Assembly: GCA_024235255.1 (NCBI GenBank)
Contig: JACKMT010000002.1
Span: forward strand, 124,001 to 188,000
Direction of reading: 5' to 3'
DNA from: Chromatiaceae bacterium
GTDB taxonomy: Bacteria > Pseudomonadota > Gammaproteobacteria > Chromatiales > Chromatiaceae
DNA: 64,000 bases
The position numbers were made by a program, and so were the translations under genes. How positions within the stretch are numbered: the stretch's first letter is position 1; every line of letters begins with the position of its first letter. This document shows positions 17,337-25,332 of the stretch, one piece after another. Below the pieces are notes generated by a model that saw only the letters and a program-made list of their open reading frames with translations, was not told where the DNA came from and did no database searches.

Positions 17337-18305
17337 ATGGATATAGCTGCCATTCACGCACTGATCGAGGGCGACATGAAACTGGTCGATGCCCTGATAC
17401 TGCGTCGCCTGCAATCCGATGTGGTGTTAATCAATCAGGTTGGTCATTATATCGTCAACAGCGGCGGCAAACGGCTGCGGCCGATGATCGTATTGCTGGC
17501 CGCGCGTGCACTGGGGTATCAAGGCAGGGACCATATCGATATTGCCGCGATTATCGAGTTTATCCACACCGCCACTCTGCTCCATGACGATGTGGTTGAC
17601 GGTTCCGACAAGCGCCGCAACCGCGATACTGCTAACTCTGTGTGGGGTAATGCCACCAGCGTTCTGGTAGGCGACTTTCTCTACTCGCGTGCATTCGAGA
17701 TGATGGTGGATGTCAATATGATGCGGGTAATGGAGATTCTCTCCCACGCGACCAACCGCATTGCCGAGGGCGAAGTGCTGCAACTTCTCAACTGTAATGA
17801 CGCAGACATAGACGAACAAAAGTATTTTGAAGTGATTCTGCGCAAGACCGCAACATTGTTTGAGGCTGGTGCCCAGTTGGGCGCGGTTTTATGCGGCGCG
17901 GGAGCGGAGCAGGAGAAGGCGCTGGCTGCCTACGGCCGCCATCTGGGCATAGCCTTTCAGATTATCGACGACGCGCTCGATTACAGCTCGTCAGACAAGG
18001 AAATCGGAAAAAATATAGGCGACGATCTGGCTGAAGGTAAACCCACTTTACCGGTATTGCGGGCCATGCAGGTTGGCACGGTCGTACAACAACAGGCACT
18101 CCGCGATGCGATCGAACAAGGAGGGCGCGATCGTATCGACGTTGTCATGAACGCCATTGAATCAACCGACGCGATCGAGTACACTTCGCGACTCGCGAAA
18201 GAGGAGGCGGAGAAGGCAAAAGCGGTGCTTGAACAGCTTCCACCCTCCATTTACCGCGATGCGCTGGCAGCAGTAGCAAATTTTGCAGTCCAGCGTAGGA
18301 GCTGA
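17337..18305 (+). CDS. ispB: Octaprenyl diphosphate synthase
   Basis: A trans-isoprenyl diphosphate synthase making the ubiquinone side chain. It has 322 residues from ATG 17337, which aligns with the start of E. coli IspB (323); ATG 17313 would add eight residues and neither has a strong ribosome site. The first Asp-rich motif is LLHDDVVDGSDKRR, the second FQIIDDALDYSS. GGKRLRPMIVLLAAR and the GEVLQL segment are also visible. It is divergent from rplU and followed nine bases later by tRNA-Pro. Confidence 0.95.
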   Translation: MDIAAIHALIEGDMKLVDALILRRLQSDVVLINQVGHYIVNSGGKRLRPMIVLLAARALGYQGRDHIDIAAIIEFIHTATLLHDDVVDGSDKRRNRDTANSVWGNATSVLVGDFLYSRAFEMMVDVNMMRVMEILSHATNRIAEGEVLQLLNCNDADIDEQKYFEVILRKTATLFEAGAQLGAVLCGAGAEQEKALAAYGRHLGIAFQIIDDALDYSSSDKEIGKNIGDDLAEGKPTLPVLRAMQVGTVVQQQALRDAIEQGGRDRIDVVMNAIESTDAIEYTSRLAKEEAEKAKAVLEQLPPSIYRDALAAVANFAVQRRS

Positions 18306-18314
18306 TACGCATTT

Positions 18315-18391
18315 CGGGGTGTAGCGCAGCCTGGTAGCGCGCTTCGTTCGGGACGAAGAAGTCGGAGGTTCGAATCCTCTCATCCCGACCA
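18315..18391 (+). tRNA. tRNA-Pro (anticodon CGG)
   Basis: A 77-base cloverleaf with encoded CCA. The acceptor CGGGGTG pairs with CATCCCG (one G-T pair), and the anticodon stem-loop CTTCG-TTCGGGA-CGAAG reads CGG. The D-arm GCGCAGCCTGGTAGCGC and T-arm GGAGG-TTCGAAT-CCTCT are typical. It begins with C, paired to G72, the proteobacterial proline identity pair. It starts nine bases after ispB with no room for a promoter, so it is probably cut from the ispB transcript. Confidence 0.97.
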
Positions 18392-18423
18392 ACACAAATC
18401 GAAAACCGAATATTGAACCCAAT

Positions 18424-18450
18424 AAAAAACGGCGTTTAACGCCGTTTTTT
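18424..18450. terminator. Bidirectional terminator between tRNA-Pro and amtB
   Basis: A perfect hairpin, AAAAAACGGCG-TTTAA-CGCCGTTTTTT, serves both the ispB-tRNA-Pro transcript from the left and amtB from the right, which converge here. Confidence 0.92.
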
Positions 18451-18475
18451 ATTGCTCGCAATCGATCACTTGCTA

Positions 18476-19771
18476 CTACATATTGTAACCCGACTCCTCG
18501 TGGCTTACATGGTCGAGTCCCTCAAACTCCTGCTCAACACTGACTCTCAGACCACCGGTCAGCAGTCCCACCAACTTGAGGATTCCCCAGGTGACTGCCG
18601 CAGTGAATACGACCACTGATACAACCCCGATAAACTGCACCCAGAGCTGCCCACCCATGCTGGAAATCCCATCGGCAAAACCGTAACCGCTGAAAACACC
18701 CAGATCGGTGGAAGAGAAAACACCCGCCATCAACGTACCGAGCATTCCACCGATACCGTGGACAGGAAACACGTCGAGCGAATCATCGATTTGCAGCACC
18801 TTCTTTATATACTGGGTGCCGGTGTAACAGGTAGCACCTGCAAGCAGACCGATAATCAGCGCACCGCCAGGTCCGACAAAGCCTGACGCAGGTGTAATGG
18901 TACCCAGTCCAGCTACCATTCCGGTAACCGCACCCAGCGCGCTAGGCTTGCCAAAACGTTTCCATTCAATCATTAACCATGTCATGGCACCAGTAGCAGC
19001 CGCGATATGGGTAACCAGCATCGCCATGGCTGCACTGCCATCCGCCGCCAGCGCACTGCCGCCATTGAATCCAAACCAGCCGACCCAGAGCATACCGGCG
19101 CCGGTTATTGCCATCGTCATGTTATGCGGCGGCATCGCGGTGCGGGGGAATCCATTGCGCGGCCCGAGTACCAGGGCAGCCACCAGTGACGCAACACCTG
19201 CACTGATATGCACCACAACACCGCCGGCAAAGTCATAGAGCCCCATCTGACCCAGCCAGCCGCCACCCCACACCCAGTGGGTTATCGGTACATAGACAAA
19301 TAGCAGCCAGAATGCACTGAATAGCACCACTGCTGAGAATTTCATACGTTCGGCGAACGCTCCGGTGATCAGTGCGGGCGTGATGATTGCAAATGTCATC
19401 TGAAACAGCATGAACAGCGACTCAGGTATATCCCCCGAAACCGTTTCCCGCCCGACGCCGGCCATCATGACCTTGCTAAAGTCGCCAACCCAACTGTTTC
19501 CCTCGCCAAACGCCAAGCTGTAGCCGGCCACCAGCCAGAGTACGGAAACAACGCCGGCAATGGTGAAACACTGCATCAACACGGAGAGCACGTTTTTAGT
19601 GCGCACCAAACCGCCGTAGAACAGAGCCAAGCCTGGCAATGTCATGAACAATACAAGCGCCGTCGACGTAAGTATCCAAGCCGTACTGGACCCATTGACC
19701 ACCGCCTCATCCGCCATGACCGAAGCTGGTACAAGTACCATTGCGCAGGCCAGAAATACCGCAAGTCTCAT
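18476..19771 (-). CDS. amtB: Ammonium transporter
   Basis: An inner-membrane trimeric channel for ammonium uptake, 431 residues including an N-terminal signal-like helix (MRLAVFLACAMVLVPASVMA). Family motifs are present: FYGGLVRTKNVLSVLMQC, GSALAADGSAAMAML, the DDSLDVFPVHGIGGMLG pore region with its histidine, and an eleven-helix pattern. ATG 19771 is eight bases after GGGAGA and preferred over ATG 19777. No glnK lies beside it, unlike the common glnK-amtB pair; upstream are a sigma-54-like promoter and an NtrC-like site. Confidence 0.95.
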   Translation of the reverse strand: MRLAVFLACAMVLVPASVMADEAVVNGSSTAWILTSTALVLFMTLPGLALFYGGLVRTKNVLSVLMQCFTIAGVVSVLWLVAGYSLAFGEGNSWVGDFSKVMMAGVGRETVSGDIPESLFMLFQMTFAIITPALITGAFAERMKFSAVVLFSAFWLLFVYVPITHWVWGGGWLGQMGLYDFAGGVVVHISAGVASLVAALVLGPRNGFPRTAMPPHNMTMAITGAGMLWVGWFGFNGGSALAADGSAAMAMLVTHIAAATGAMTWLMIEWKRFGKPSALGAVTGMVAGLGTITPASGFVGPGGALIIGLLAGATCYTGTQYIKKVLQIDDSLDVFPVHGIGGMLGTLMAGVFSSTDLGVFSGYGFADGISSMGGQLWVQFIGVVSVVVFTAAVTWGILKLVGLLTGGLRVSVEQEFEGLDHVSHEESGYNM

Positions 19772-19842
19772 ATGCATCGTCTCCCGAACACTTAATTGGG
19801 CTAACCAAATTAGTTCATTTGTGAAAATTACCGGGAGATTGA

Positions 19843-19860
19843 ATGCACAATTCATACCGA
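19843..19860 (-). promoter_or_regulatory. Candidate sigma-54 promoter of amtB
   Basis: On the minus strand CGG-N10-TGCA gives the invariant GG-N10-GC spacing of -24/-12 elements (GG at 19858-19857, GC at 19846-19845). Transcription would start near 19833, about 60 bases before the gene. The flanking bases match the consensus only partly. Confidence 0.55.
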
Positions 19861-19921
19861 ATAAATACTGTATGATTATCAGCCTGTTAGATTTCCATAC
19901 TGTAGGAATTCCTGGCTCAAC

Positions 19922-19936
19922 GCACTATAATGGTGC
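19922..19936. promoter_or_regulatory. NtrC-like binding site upstream of amtB
   Basis: The dyad GCACTATAATGGTGC matches the NtrC half-site pattern GCAC-N7-GTGC. It is centred about 95 bases upstream of the predicted sigma-54 start, the usual enhancer distance. GTGCAC at 19951-19956 may be part of a second, weaker site. Confidence 0.55.
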
Positions 19937-19967
19937 TAATGAAACAACTTGTGCACCTCAATGAGGC

Positions 19968-19996
19968 AAAAAAATCGGCCTCCATAACGGAGGCCG
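19968..19996 (-). terminator. Strong terminator of an unidentified minus-strand unit
   Basis: Perfect eight-base arms CGGCCTCC/GGAGGCCG with a five-base loop, followed on the minus strand by seven T residues. It points left, lies upstream of the amtB promoter, and no protein-coding gene lies between it and the terminator at 20421. Confidence 0.88.
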
Positions 19997-20420
19997 CACA
20001 ACCAGACTTACACGTCTAGAGGGGAGCTCGAACTGATTCACACTGAGATGCGAAAGCTTTGCTGACAGCGCTAGATTTTTCGTCAACTCTGGAGGGTTCG
20101 ACCACTGCTGACGCAAAAGGTTTCCCTTCTCTCGGAAATTTGATCAGGTTACCGGTAACGGATAGTGACCGGCTATATGTCCGGTTGCTTTACACTGCCA
20201 GTTAGTTCGAACAACCGTAACCTTCTCCTCCCTTTGCCGGGGAGTACCGCTTCCCACACGAACCGTTACGGGTTCAGGCCGAAAGGCTTCGCTCACACCT
20301 TAACCATGACTCAGATCCAAACGTTGATCTTGGTTTTGTAACCCCCCTTTCTGTCAGCAATGTTTTAGTCAAATCCACCTGCAACGCATATTGCTGGACA
20401 TCGGTGGATCATTAAAGATA
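19997..20420 (-). ncRNA. Unidentified structured non-coding unit (candidate RNA gene or intron remnant)
   Basis: About 420 bases bounded by two minus-strand terminators with no plausible reading frame. Many small inverted repeats are visible: GTTACCGGTAAC (20148-20159, perfect palindrome), ACCGG/CCGGT (20168-20185), GGGA/TCCC (20240-20255), GAACC/GGTTC (20260-20275) and GCC-GAAA-GGC (20278-20287, a GNRA loop on the plus strand). It does not match tmRNA, RNase P RNA, 6S or 4.5S as I know them. A small RNA on the minus strand is the simplest reading; a degenerate group II intron domain I (a GTGTG start would lie at 20298) is possible. Boundaries and even strand are uncertain. Confidence 0.4.
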
Positions 20421-20447
20421 AGAAAGCCCGCTTGTGTGCGGGCTTCT
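20421..20447 (-). terminator. Terminator after tRNA-Met
   Basis: A stem of AAGCCCGC/GCGGGCTT around a six-base loop is followed on the minus strand by a T-rich stretch (TTTCTTATCTTT), about 35 bases after the tRNA. Confidence 0.75.
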
Positions 20448-20480
20448 GGTCTTAATCGGATTAATTTAAGGATTTATAAT

Positions 20481-20557
20481 TGGTGGCTACGGGTGGAATT
20501 GAACCACCGACCTACGGGTTATGAGTCCGTCGCTCTAACCGTCTGAGCTACGTAGCC
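20481..20557 (-). tRNA. tRNA-Met, elongator (anticodon CAT)
   Basis: A 77-base cloverleaf with encoded CCA. Acceptor GGCTACG pairs with CGTAGCC; D-arm TAGCTCAGACGGTTAGAGC; anticodon loop ACTCATAA within CGG/CCG-type stem; T-loop GTTCAATTC. The fully paired first acceptor pair marks it as elongator, not initiator. Confidence 0.95.
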
Positions 20558-20640
20558 CTGGAGGGCGGGAAATATAGCCGTCGCGCCGTCCGGTGTCAAA
20601 TTGGAACAAACGGGGAGCTTCCTTTGATCGCGGCGACCGA

Positions 20641-21732
20641 TCAGACATTGAAGCGAAAATGAATCACATCGCCATCCTGCACGATATACTCTTTCCCCTC
20701 CAGCCGCAGTTTTCCGGCCGCTTTGGCGCCTTGCTCGCCGTTGCAGGCAACAAAATCCTGATAGGAGATTACTTCAGCACGAATGAAACCCCGTTCAAAG
20801 TCGGTATGGATGACGCCGGCTGCCTGCGGCGCCGTCGCGCCAACCGGGATAGTCCAAGCGCGCACCTCTTTTTCGCCTGCGGTGAAGTAGGTCTCCAAGC
20901 CAAGCAGCGGGTAGCCGGCACGGACCACCCGGTTCAGGCCCGGTTCGTCCTGACCCAGCTCGGCCAGAAATTCATCCCGTTCGCTTTTCTCCAACTGCAC
21001 GATCTCAGCTTCAATCGCGGCGCATACCGCAACCACGCTTGAGCCCTCGGATGCCGCCAGCCGGTTTACCTTTTCCAGTGCAGGATTGTTCTCGAAACCA
21101 TCCTCGGCCACGTTGGCAACGTAGAATGTCGGCTTGATGGTCAGCAGATGCAGGTCGTACAATGCCCGCCGCTGCTCGTCGTCGAGGCCCATGGAACGCA
21201 CCTGCGCACCGGTATCCAGGTGATCGCGCACCGATTCCAGCAACTCCTTGAGCGCCAACACCTTTTTATCCCCTGTTTTGGCTTGCCGGACGGCCTTGTC
21301 GAGCGCCTTCTCCACCGACTCCAGATCCGCCAGCGCCAGCTCTGTATTGATCACCTCGATATCCGACAGCGGGTCGACACGGCCGGAGACGTGCACCACA
21401 TCATCATCCTCGAAGCAGCGCACCACATGGCAGATGGCATCGGTCTCGCGAATATTGCCCAGGAACTTGTTGCCCAGCCCCTCTCCCCGTGAAGCGCCTG
21501 CGACCAGCCCGGCGATATCCACAAACTGCATGGTCGTGGGAACAATTCTCTGCGGCTTAACGATTGCTGCGATTACGTCCTGGCGCGGATCCGGCAATGG
21601 GACGATGCCGACATTTGGATCGATGGTGCAAAACGGGTAGTTCTCAGCGGCAATTGCTGCCCGTGTCAGTGCATTGAAGAGGGTGGACTTCCCCACGTTG
21701 GGAAGACCCACGATGCCGCATTTGAATCCCAT
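20641..21732 (-). CDS. ychF: Redox-regulated ribosome-binding ATPase of the Obg family
   Basis: A 363-residue cytosolic P-loop ATPase that binds ribosomes. G1 is GLPNVGKSTLFNAL at residues 8-21, the switch AENYPFCTIDPNVG, G3 DIAGLVAGASRGEGLGN, and the usual NKxD is replaced by NVAED, the feature giving ATP rather than GTP preference. The C-terminal TGS domain (HTDFERGFIRAEVISYQDF) is complete. The common neighbour pth is not next to it here. Confidence 0.97.
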   Translation of the reverse strand: MGFKCGIVGLPNVGKSTLFNALTRAAIAAENYPFCTIDPNVGIVPLPDPRQDVIAAIVKPQRIVPTTMQFVDIAGLVAGASRGEGLGNKFLGNIRETDAICHVVRCFEDDDVVHVSGRVDPLSDIEVINTELALADLESVEKALDKAVRQAKTGDKKVLALKELLESVRDHLDTGAQVRSMGLDDEQRRALYDLHLLTIKPTFYVANVAEDGFENNPALEKVNRLAASEGSSVVAVCAAIEAEIVQLEKSERDEFLAELGQDEPGLNRVVRAGYPLLGLETYFTAGEKEVRAWTIPVGATAPQAAGVIHTDFERGFIRAEVISYQDFVACNGEQGAKAAGKLRLEGKEYIVQDGDVIHFRFNV

Positions 21733-21858
21733 GAGCTTACACCTGAAAGAAAAAACGGGGAGGATAGGGGAAATCGGCTTCAGTTACCAGGAGCACGGGG
21801 CCAGCTGCAGCGCTCCCAGTCACCGGACAACTGCTTTATTCGCTCTGCTCAGACAGGA

Positions 21859-23331
21859 TCAGTCATCCGAATTACGATTGTAAATATCCTCGAAGCGCTG
21901 AATATCGTCCTCACCCAGGTAGCTGCCGGACTGTACTTCGATTATCTCCAACGGAATTCGTCCGGGATTTTCCAGCCGGTGCTGCGTCCCCAAAGGTATA
22001 TAGGTGGACTGATTTTCCGTCAACAGCAACGTCTCCTCTCCGCGCGTCACTCTCGCCGTGCCGCTGACCACGATCCAGTGCTCTGCGCGATGATGATGCA
22101 TCTGCAGCGAAAGACAGCCGCCAGGATTGACCGTCAGCCGCTTCACCTGAAAGCGCGTGCCCTCATCGATCGGCTCGTAGTTCCCCCAGGGCCGATGGAC
22201 GCGCTTATGGAATACATGTTCGTCGCGCGCTGCATCCTTAAGATATTGGGTTACCGCTTTTACTTCCTGCGCTTTCTCCTTGTCCAGCACCAGTACCGCA
22301 TCCGGCGTTTCCACCACGATCAGATTGGAGACGCCCACGGCGGCGAGCATCCGGTGCTTGGCGATCAACAGGTTGTCTGTGGCATCGTGGGCAAATACGT
22401 CTCCCTCGCTTGCATTGCCTGCCGCATCGTGTTCACTCACGTCCCAGAGCGCAGACCAGGCGCCCACATCGGACCAGCCCGCGTCCAGCGGCAGCACCAC
22501 AGCCTTGACCGGCGCCTCATCCACTGCTTCCGATAACTTCTCCATCACCGCATAATCGATCGAGTCGGACGGACAGGCACTGAACAATTCGGCATCGGGG
22601 CGAAAGAAGCTGCCATCCCAGGACCCCTGCTCGAAAGCATGCTGACAAGCCGCGGCGATATCAGGCCGGTATTTTTTCAACAGCTCCAACCAAAGCGATG
22701 CCTTAAGCATGAACAGGCCGCTGTTCCAAAGATAGCTCCCACTTTCCAGGTATTCCCTGGCTGTGTTCAAATCCGGTTTTTCGACAAACGCATCGAGCCG
22801 ACAAGCGCTCCCTTCATCGGCAAGCGGTGCACCCTTGCGTATATAGCCGTAACCGGTCTCCGGACCAGTCGGAACAATGCCGAAAGTGACGACATTTTGC
22901 CGGTCCGCCAGTTGAGCACCCACCGACACAACCTGCCGGAATACCGCCTCCTGATTGATCAGGTGATCTGCCGGCATGACCAGCAAGACCGGGTCTTCAC
23001 CCGATCTCAGCGCCATCAGCGCCGCGAGTGCAAGCGCCGGCGCGGTATTCCGCCCGGTCGGCTCCAGCATAATTGCCGTCGCATCGCGCTGCATAAACCG
23101 GAACTGTTCAGCCACCAGAAAACGATGCGTTTCGTTGCAGACAATCAACGGGTCAACAAGTGAGATGGCGCCGTTCATGCCGTCGATCCGCTGGACGGTG
23201 GCCTGCAGTAGACTGCGGCTTCCCAACAAAGGCAGAAACTGCTTGGGATACGCCTCGCGCGACAAGGGCCACAAGCGGGATCCGGAACCTCCGGAGAGAA
23301 TCACTGGCAGTAGTTGCATCTGGTTGTCCAA
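21859..23331 (-). CDS. manC: Mannose-1-phosphate guanylyltransferase / mannose-6-phosphate isomerase (type II)
   Basis: Bifunctional enzyme making GDP-mannose for polysaccharide synthesis. It has 490 residues. The nucleotidyltransferase loop GGSGSRLWPLSREAYPKQF is at the N terminus, VEKP at about 170, and the C-terminal cupin isomerase domain contains RPWGNYEPIDEG and QMHHHRAEHWIVVSGTA. It follows the chemotaxis genes in the same direction with 21 bases to the STAS gene; whether it is co-regulated is unclear. Confidence 0.95.
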   Translation of the reverse strand: MDNQMQLLPVILSGGSGSRLWPLSREAYPKQFLPLLGSRSLLQATVQRIDGMNGAISLVDPLIVCNETHRFLVAEQFRFMQRDATAIMLEPTGRNTAPALALAALMALRSGEDPVLLVMPADHLINQEAVFRQVVSVGAQLADRQNVVTFGIVPTGPETGYGYIRKGAPLADEGSACRLDAFVEKPDLNTAREYLESGSYLWNSGLFMLKASLWLELLKKYRPDIAAACQHAFEQGSWDGSFFRPDAELFSACPSDSIDYAVMEKLSEAVDEAPVKAVVLPLDAGWSDVGAWSALWDVSEHDAAGNASEGDVFAHDATDNLLIAKHRMLAAVGVSNLIVVETPDAVLVLDKEKAQEVKAVTQYLKDAARDEHVFHKRVHRPWGNYEPIDEGTRFQVKRLTVNPGGCLSLQMHHHRAEHWIVVSGTARVTRGEETLLLTENQSTYIPLGTQHRLENPGRIPLEIIEVQSGSYLGEDDIQRFEDIYNRNSDD

Positions 23332-23352
23332 CAGCTGGTAAGTATCCGCAAA

Positions 23353-23655
23353 TTATCCGATAGTAAACAACTTATCAAAATTGGCAATACGCAAGATATC
23401 CTTGACGTTGTCGCTGCCATTGACCAACGAAACCCCGGCCTTCTTATCGCCGTATTCGCGCAATTGCAGCAGCATGCCCATAGCGGAACTGTCCATAAAC
23501 TCCGCCTGAGAAAGATCAACAACGTAGCACTTCGATCCGGGTGGATAGGCTTTATAGCCTTTAATGAACTCTTGATGACAAGAGAAATCGAAACGGCCGG
23601 ATACCTTGATAATGACCTCATTTTTTTCCGGTGACTCAACAGTATTCACTGACAT
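23353..23655 (-). CDS. STAS-domain protein (anti-sigma-factor antagonist type)
   Basis: A single 100-residue STAS domain. The phosphorylatable serine region is AEFMDSSAMGMLLQLREY at about residues 50-67. Such proteins usually switch a partner kinase or anti-sigma factor by serine phosphorylation. No serine kinase or PP2C phosphatase gene lies nearby. It is similar in layout to the next STAS protein, separated by 47 bases, so the two are probably a duplicated pair in the chemotaxis operon. Confidence 0.88.
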   Translation of the reverse strand: MSVNTVESPEKNEVIIKVSGRFDFSCHQEFIKGYKAYPPGSKCYVVDLSQAEFMDSSAMGMLLQLREYGDKKAGVSLVNGSDNVKDILRIANFDKLFTIG

Positions 23656-23702
23656 TGCTAACTCCTGGGGGATACTTGATATCCTAGCTATTCTGGGTTT
23701 GG

Positions 23703-24014
23703 CTAGGCACTTTCGATCTCAAACATTTTGTGAAAGTTTGAAACCTCCATAATTTTCTTCACATCATTCCTGCAACCGGTTATCTTGACCCTCGAACTAT
23801 CACCGCCAATGCGCTCCCTGAACACAAGCAACATTCCCAAGGCCGCACTATCAATAAAATCGACCTGGCTCAAGTCAATTTGATAATGGAACACCTGAGC
23901 ATCGACATTACGATACACATCTCGAAATAACCGATGTAGTGAAAAGTCGAACCTTCCTTTTACTGTGATTGAAAGTGTACGGCCATCTTGGGATACACTG
24001 CTTGTTATCGACAC
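23703..24014 (-). CDS. STAS-domain protein (anti-sigma-factor antagonist type)
   Basis: A 103-residue single STAS domain with VDFIDSAALGMLLVFRERIG at about residues 50-69; the phospho-acceptor serine is present. RFDFSLHRLF and VSNFHKMFEI parallel RFDFSCHQEF and IANFDKLFTI in the neighbouring gene, so they are paralogues. It lies 27 bases after the short receptor gene. The role is unknown; a phosphorylation switch tied to the chemoreceptor-like protein is inferred. Confidence 0.88.
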   Translation of the reverse strand: MSITSSVSQDGRTLSITVKGRFDFSLHRLFRDVYRNVDAQVFHYQIDLSQVDFIDSAALGMLLVFRERIGGDSSRVKITGCRNDVKKIMEVSNFHKMFEIESA

Positions 24015-24041
24015 CCTTGCTCCTTTCCCGTCGGTTGCATT

Positions 24042-25262
24042 TCAAAATAACTCGACTTCACCCTCAGACATACTATGCTGGTTTACCGGCTTGTGATCTG
24101 CTGAGCAAAATTCAGATTCCAGTGCCATCAGTTCCGCCCTGATCCCGGCGATCTTATCTACTTCGGCAATACCATTCTCTCCATTCAAATTTACCTTTCG
24201 CAGTCCGCCATCTATTATCGCCATCATATTGGATAGGTTGTCTAACTTGCGTTGGCTGTACCCGGTAAGTTGGCTAACAATATCCTCAAATTGCAGCGAG
24301 CGAACCGCATCGCCGACAGCCAAGTCAATCTGTTGGCCAACATCAGCAAGCCTCCCGAGTCGTATCTCGGTTTCGTCGTTGATGCTTTTGAGATGTGCCA
24401 GCATCCCGTCAATTGATGATTTGGACTTTATCGCAAAACTCATATCTTTCGATGCAAGCTTAGAGACGGTCTCCTTGGCGCTGTCGATATTTTCCCGAGC
24501 CAAGCCCAGCACTGTGCGAATCTCATCGTTGAAGCGGTCGGAACGCTGGGACAGCGACCTGACCTCGTCCGCCACAACGGCAAATCCTCTTCCCGCCTCG
24601 CCTGCACGCGCCGCTTCGATGGCGGCATTGAGCGCCAGCAGGTTGGTTTGATCGGCGATGCTTTTGACGTCGGTTAACAATGATTCAACCTTGTTCATCC
24701 GTTCTGCCATGTCGTCGATCTTTTCGATCATATTCATGCCGTCTGCGCTACCGCATACCACATGGTCGACAAAAACCCGCAAAACCATATCGGTCTCTTC
24801 GGCAAATTTGTGGAAGTTGACCCGATTGTCAGCTGACGTTTGACTATCCCCTGCGGCATCCGACAACATGGACAAGACCAGACTCTGCTGCGACTGAGAA
24901 AGTTCGTTCAATCCATGGAACGACGCTTGCAGCGTTGCTACGGCATCAGAGACCAGAGTGCGCACCTGGTTCAGATCATTTCTCATTCCTGCAGCCAACT
25001 TTCCAATCCTCGATTCACATTCACGAATGAGTGAATGGATCTCTTCACTGGCCATGCTTCTGCTCTCGTGCTGGATCTTCTTTTCAGCGTCTTTTCGTTT
25101 TTGTCCCAAAATCACCAATACGCTGTTACCCAACCATAATAGGGTTATGGCTGCTGCTGCAGCGACGGCGGTCCATTCGGCACCCACTACAATGAGCGCT
25201 GTCACGACAGCCAAACTGCCTGTCAGCGGGACGCTAGATTTTATTAGCAATTCCTTTTTCAT
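24042..25262 (-). CDS. Short methyl-accepting chemotaxis-like protein
   Basis: A 406-residue protein with two N-terminal hydrophobic segments (about residues 9-52), almost no periplasmic loop, no HAMP domain, and the chemoreceptor hairpin tip near residues 197-235 (IADQTNLLALNAAIEAARAGEAGRGFAVVADEVRSL, split here only by description). After the hairpin comes SLQFEDIVSQLTGYSQRKLDNL, seen in cytoplasmic-signal receptors. It ends GEVELF, a tail shared with CheD in this operon. ATG 25262 is preferred to GTG 25304, which only adds an unrelated stretch. It may sense membrane or cytoplasmic state, or act as a CheD-binding adaptor. Confidence 0.85.
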   Translation of the reverse strand: MKKELLIKSSVPLTGSLAVVTALIVVGAEWTAVAAAAAITLLWLGNSVLVILGQKRKDAEKKIQHESRSMASEEIHSLIRECESRIGKLAAGMRNDLNQVRTLVSDAVATLQASFHGLNELSQSQQSLVLSMLSDAAGDSQTSADNRVNFHKFAEETDMVLRVFVDHVVCGSADGMNMIEKIDDMAERMNKVESLLTDVKSIADQTNLLALNAAIEAARAGEAGRGFAVVADEVRSLSQRSDRFNDEIRTVLGLARENIDSAKETVSKLASKDMSFAIKSKSSIDGMLAHLKSINDETEIRLGRLADVGQQIDLAVGDAVRSLQFEDIVSQLTGYSQRKLDNLSNMMAIIDGGLRKVNLNGENGIAEVDKIAGIRAELMALESEFCSADHKPVNQHSMSEGEVELF

Positions 25263-25332
25263 CAATTCCACTCGGTAAACGATCACTTTCAAATAGTCGG
25301 CCACTGCAAAGCCAACTTGAATTGGACCGGCG

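Noticed and set aside
19997..20420. Known riboswitch or housekeeping RNA (tmRNA, RNase P, 6S, cobalamin, TPP) in the amtB upstream region
   Set aside because: None of the conserved sequence blocks of those families could be found on either strand by eye.
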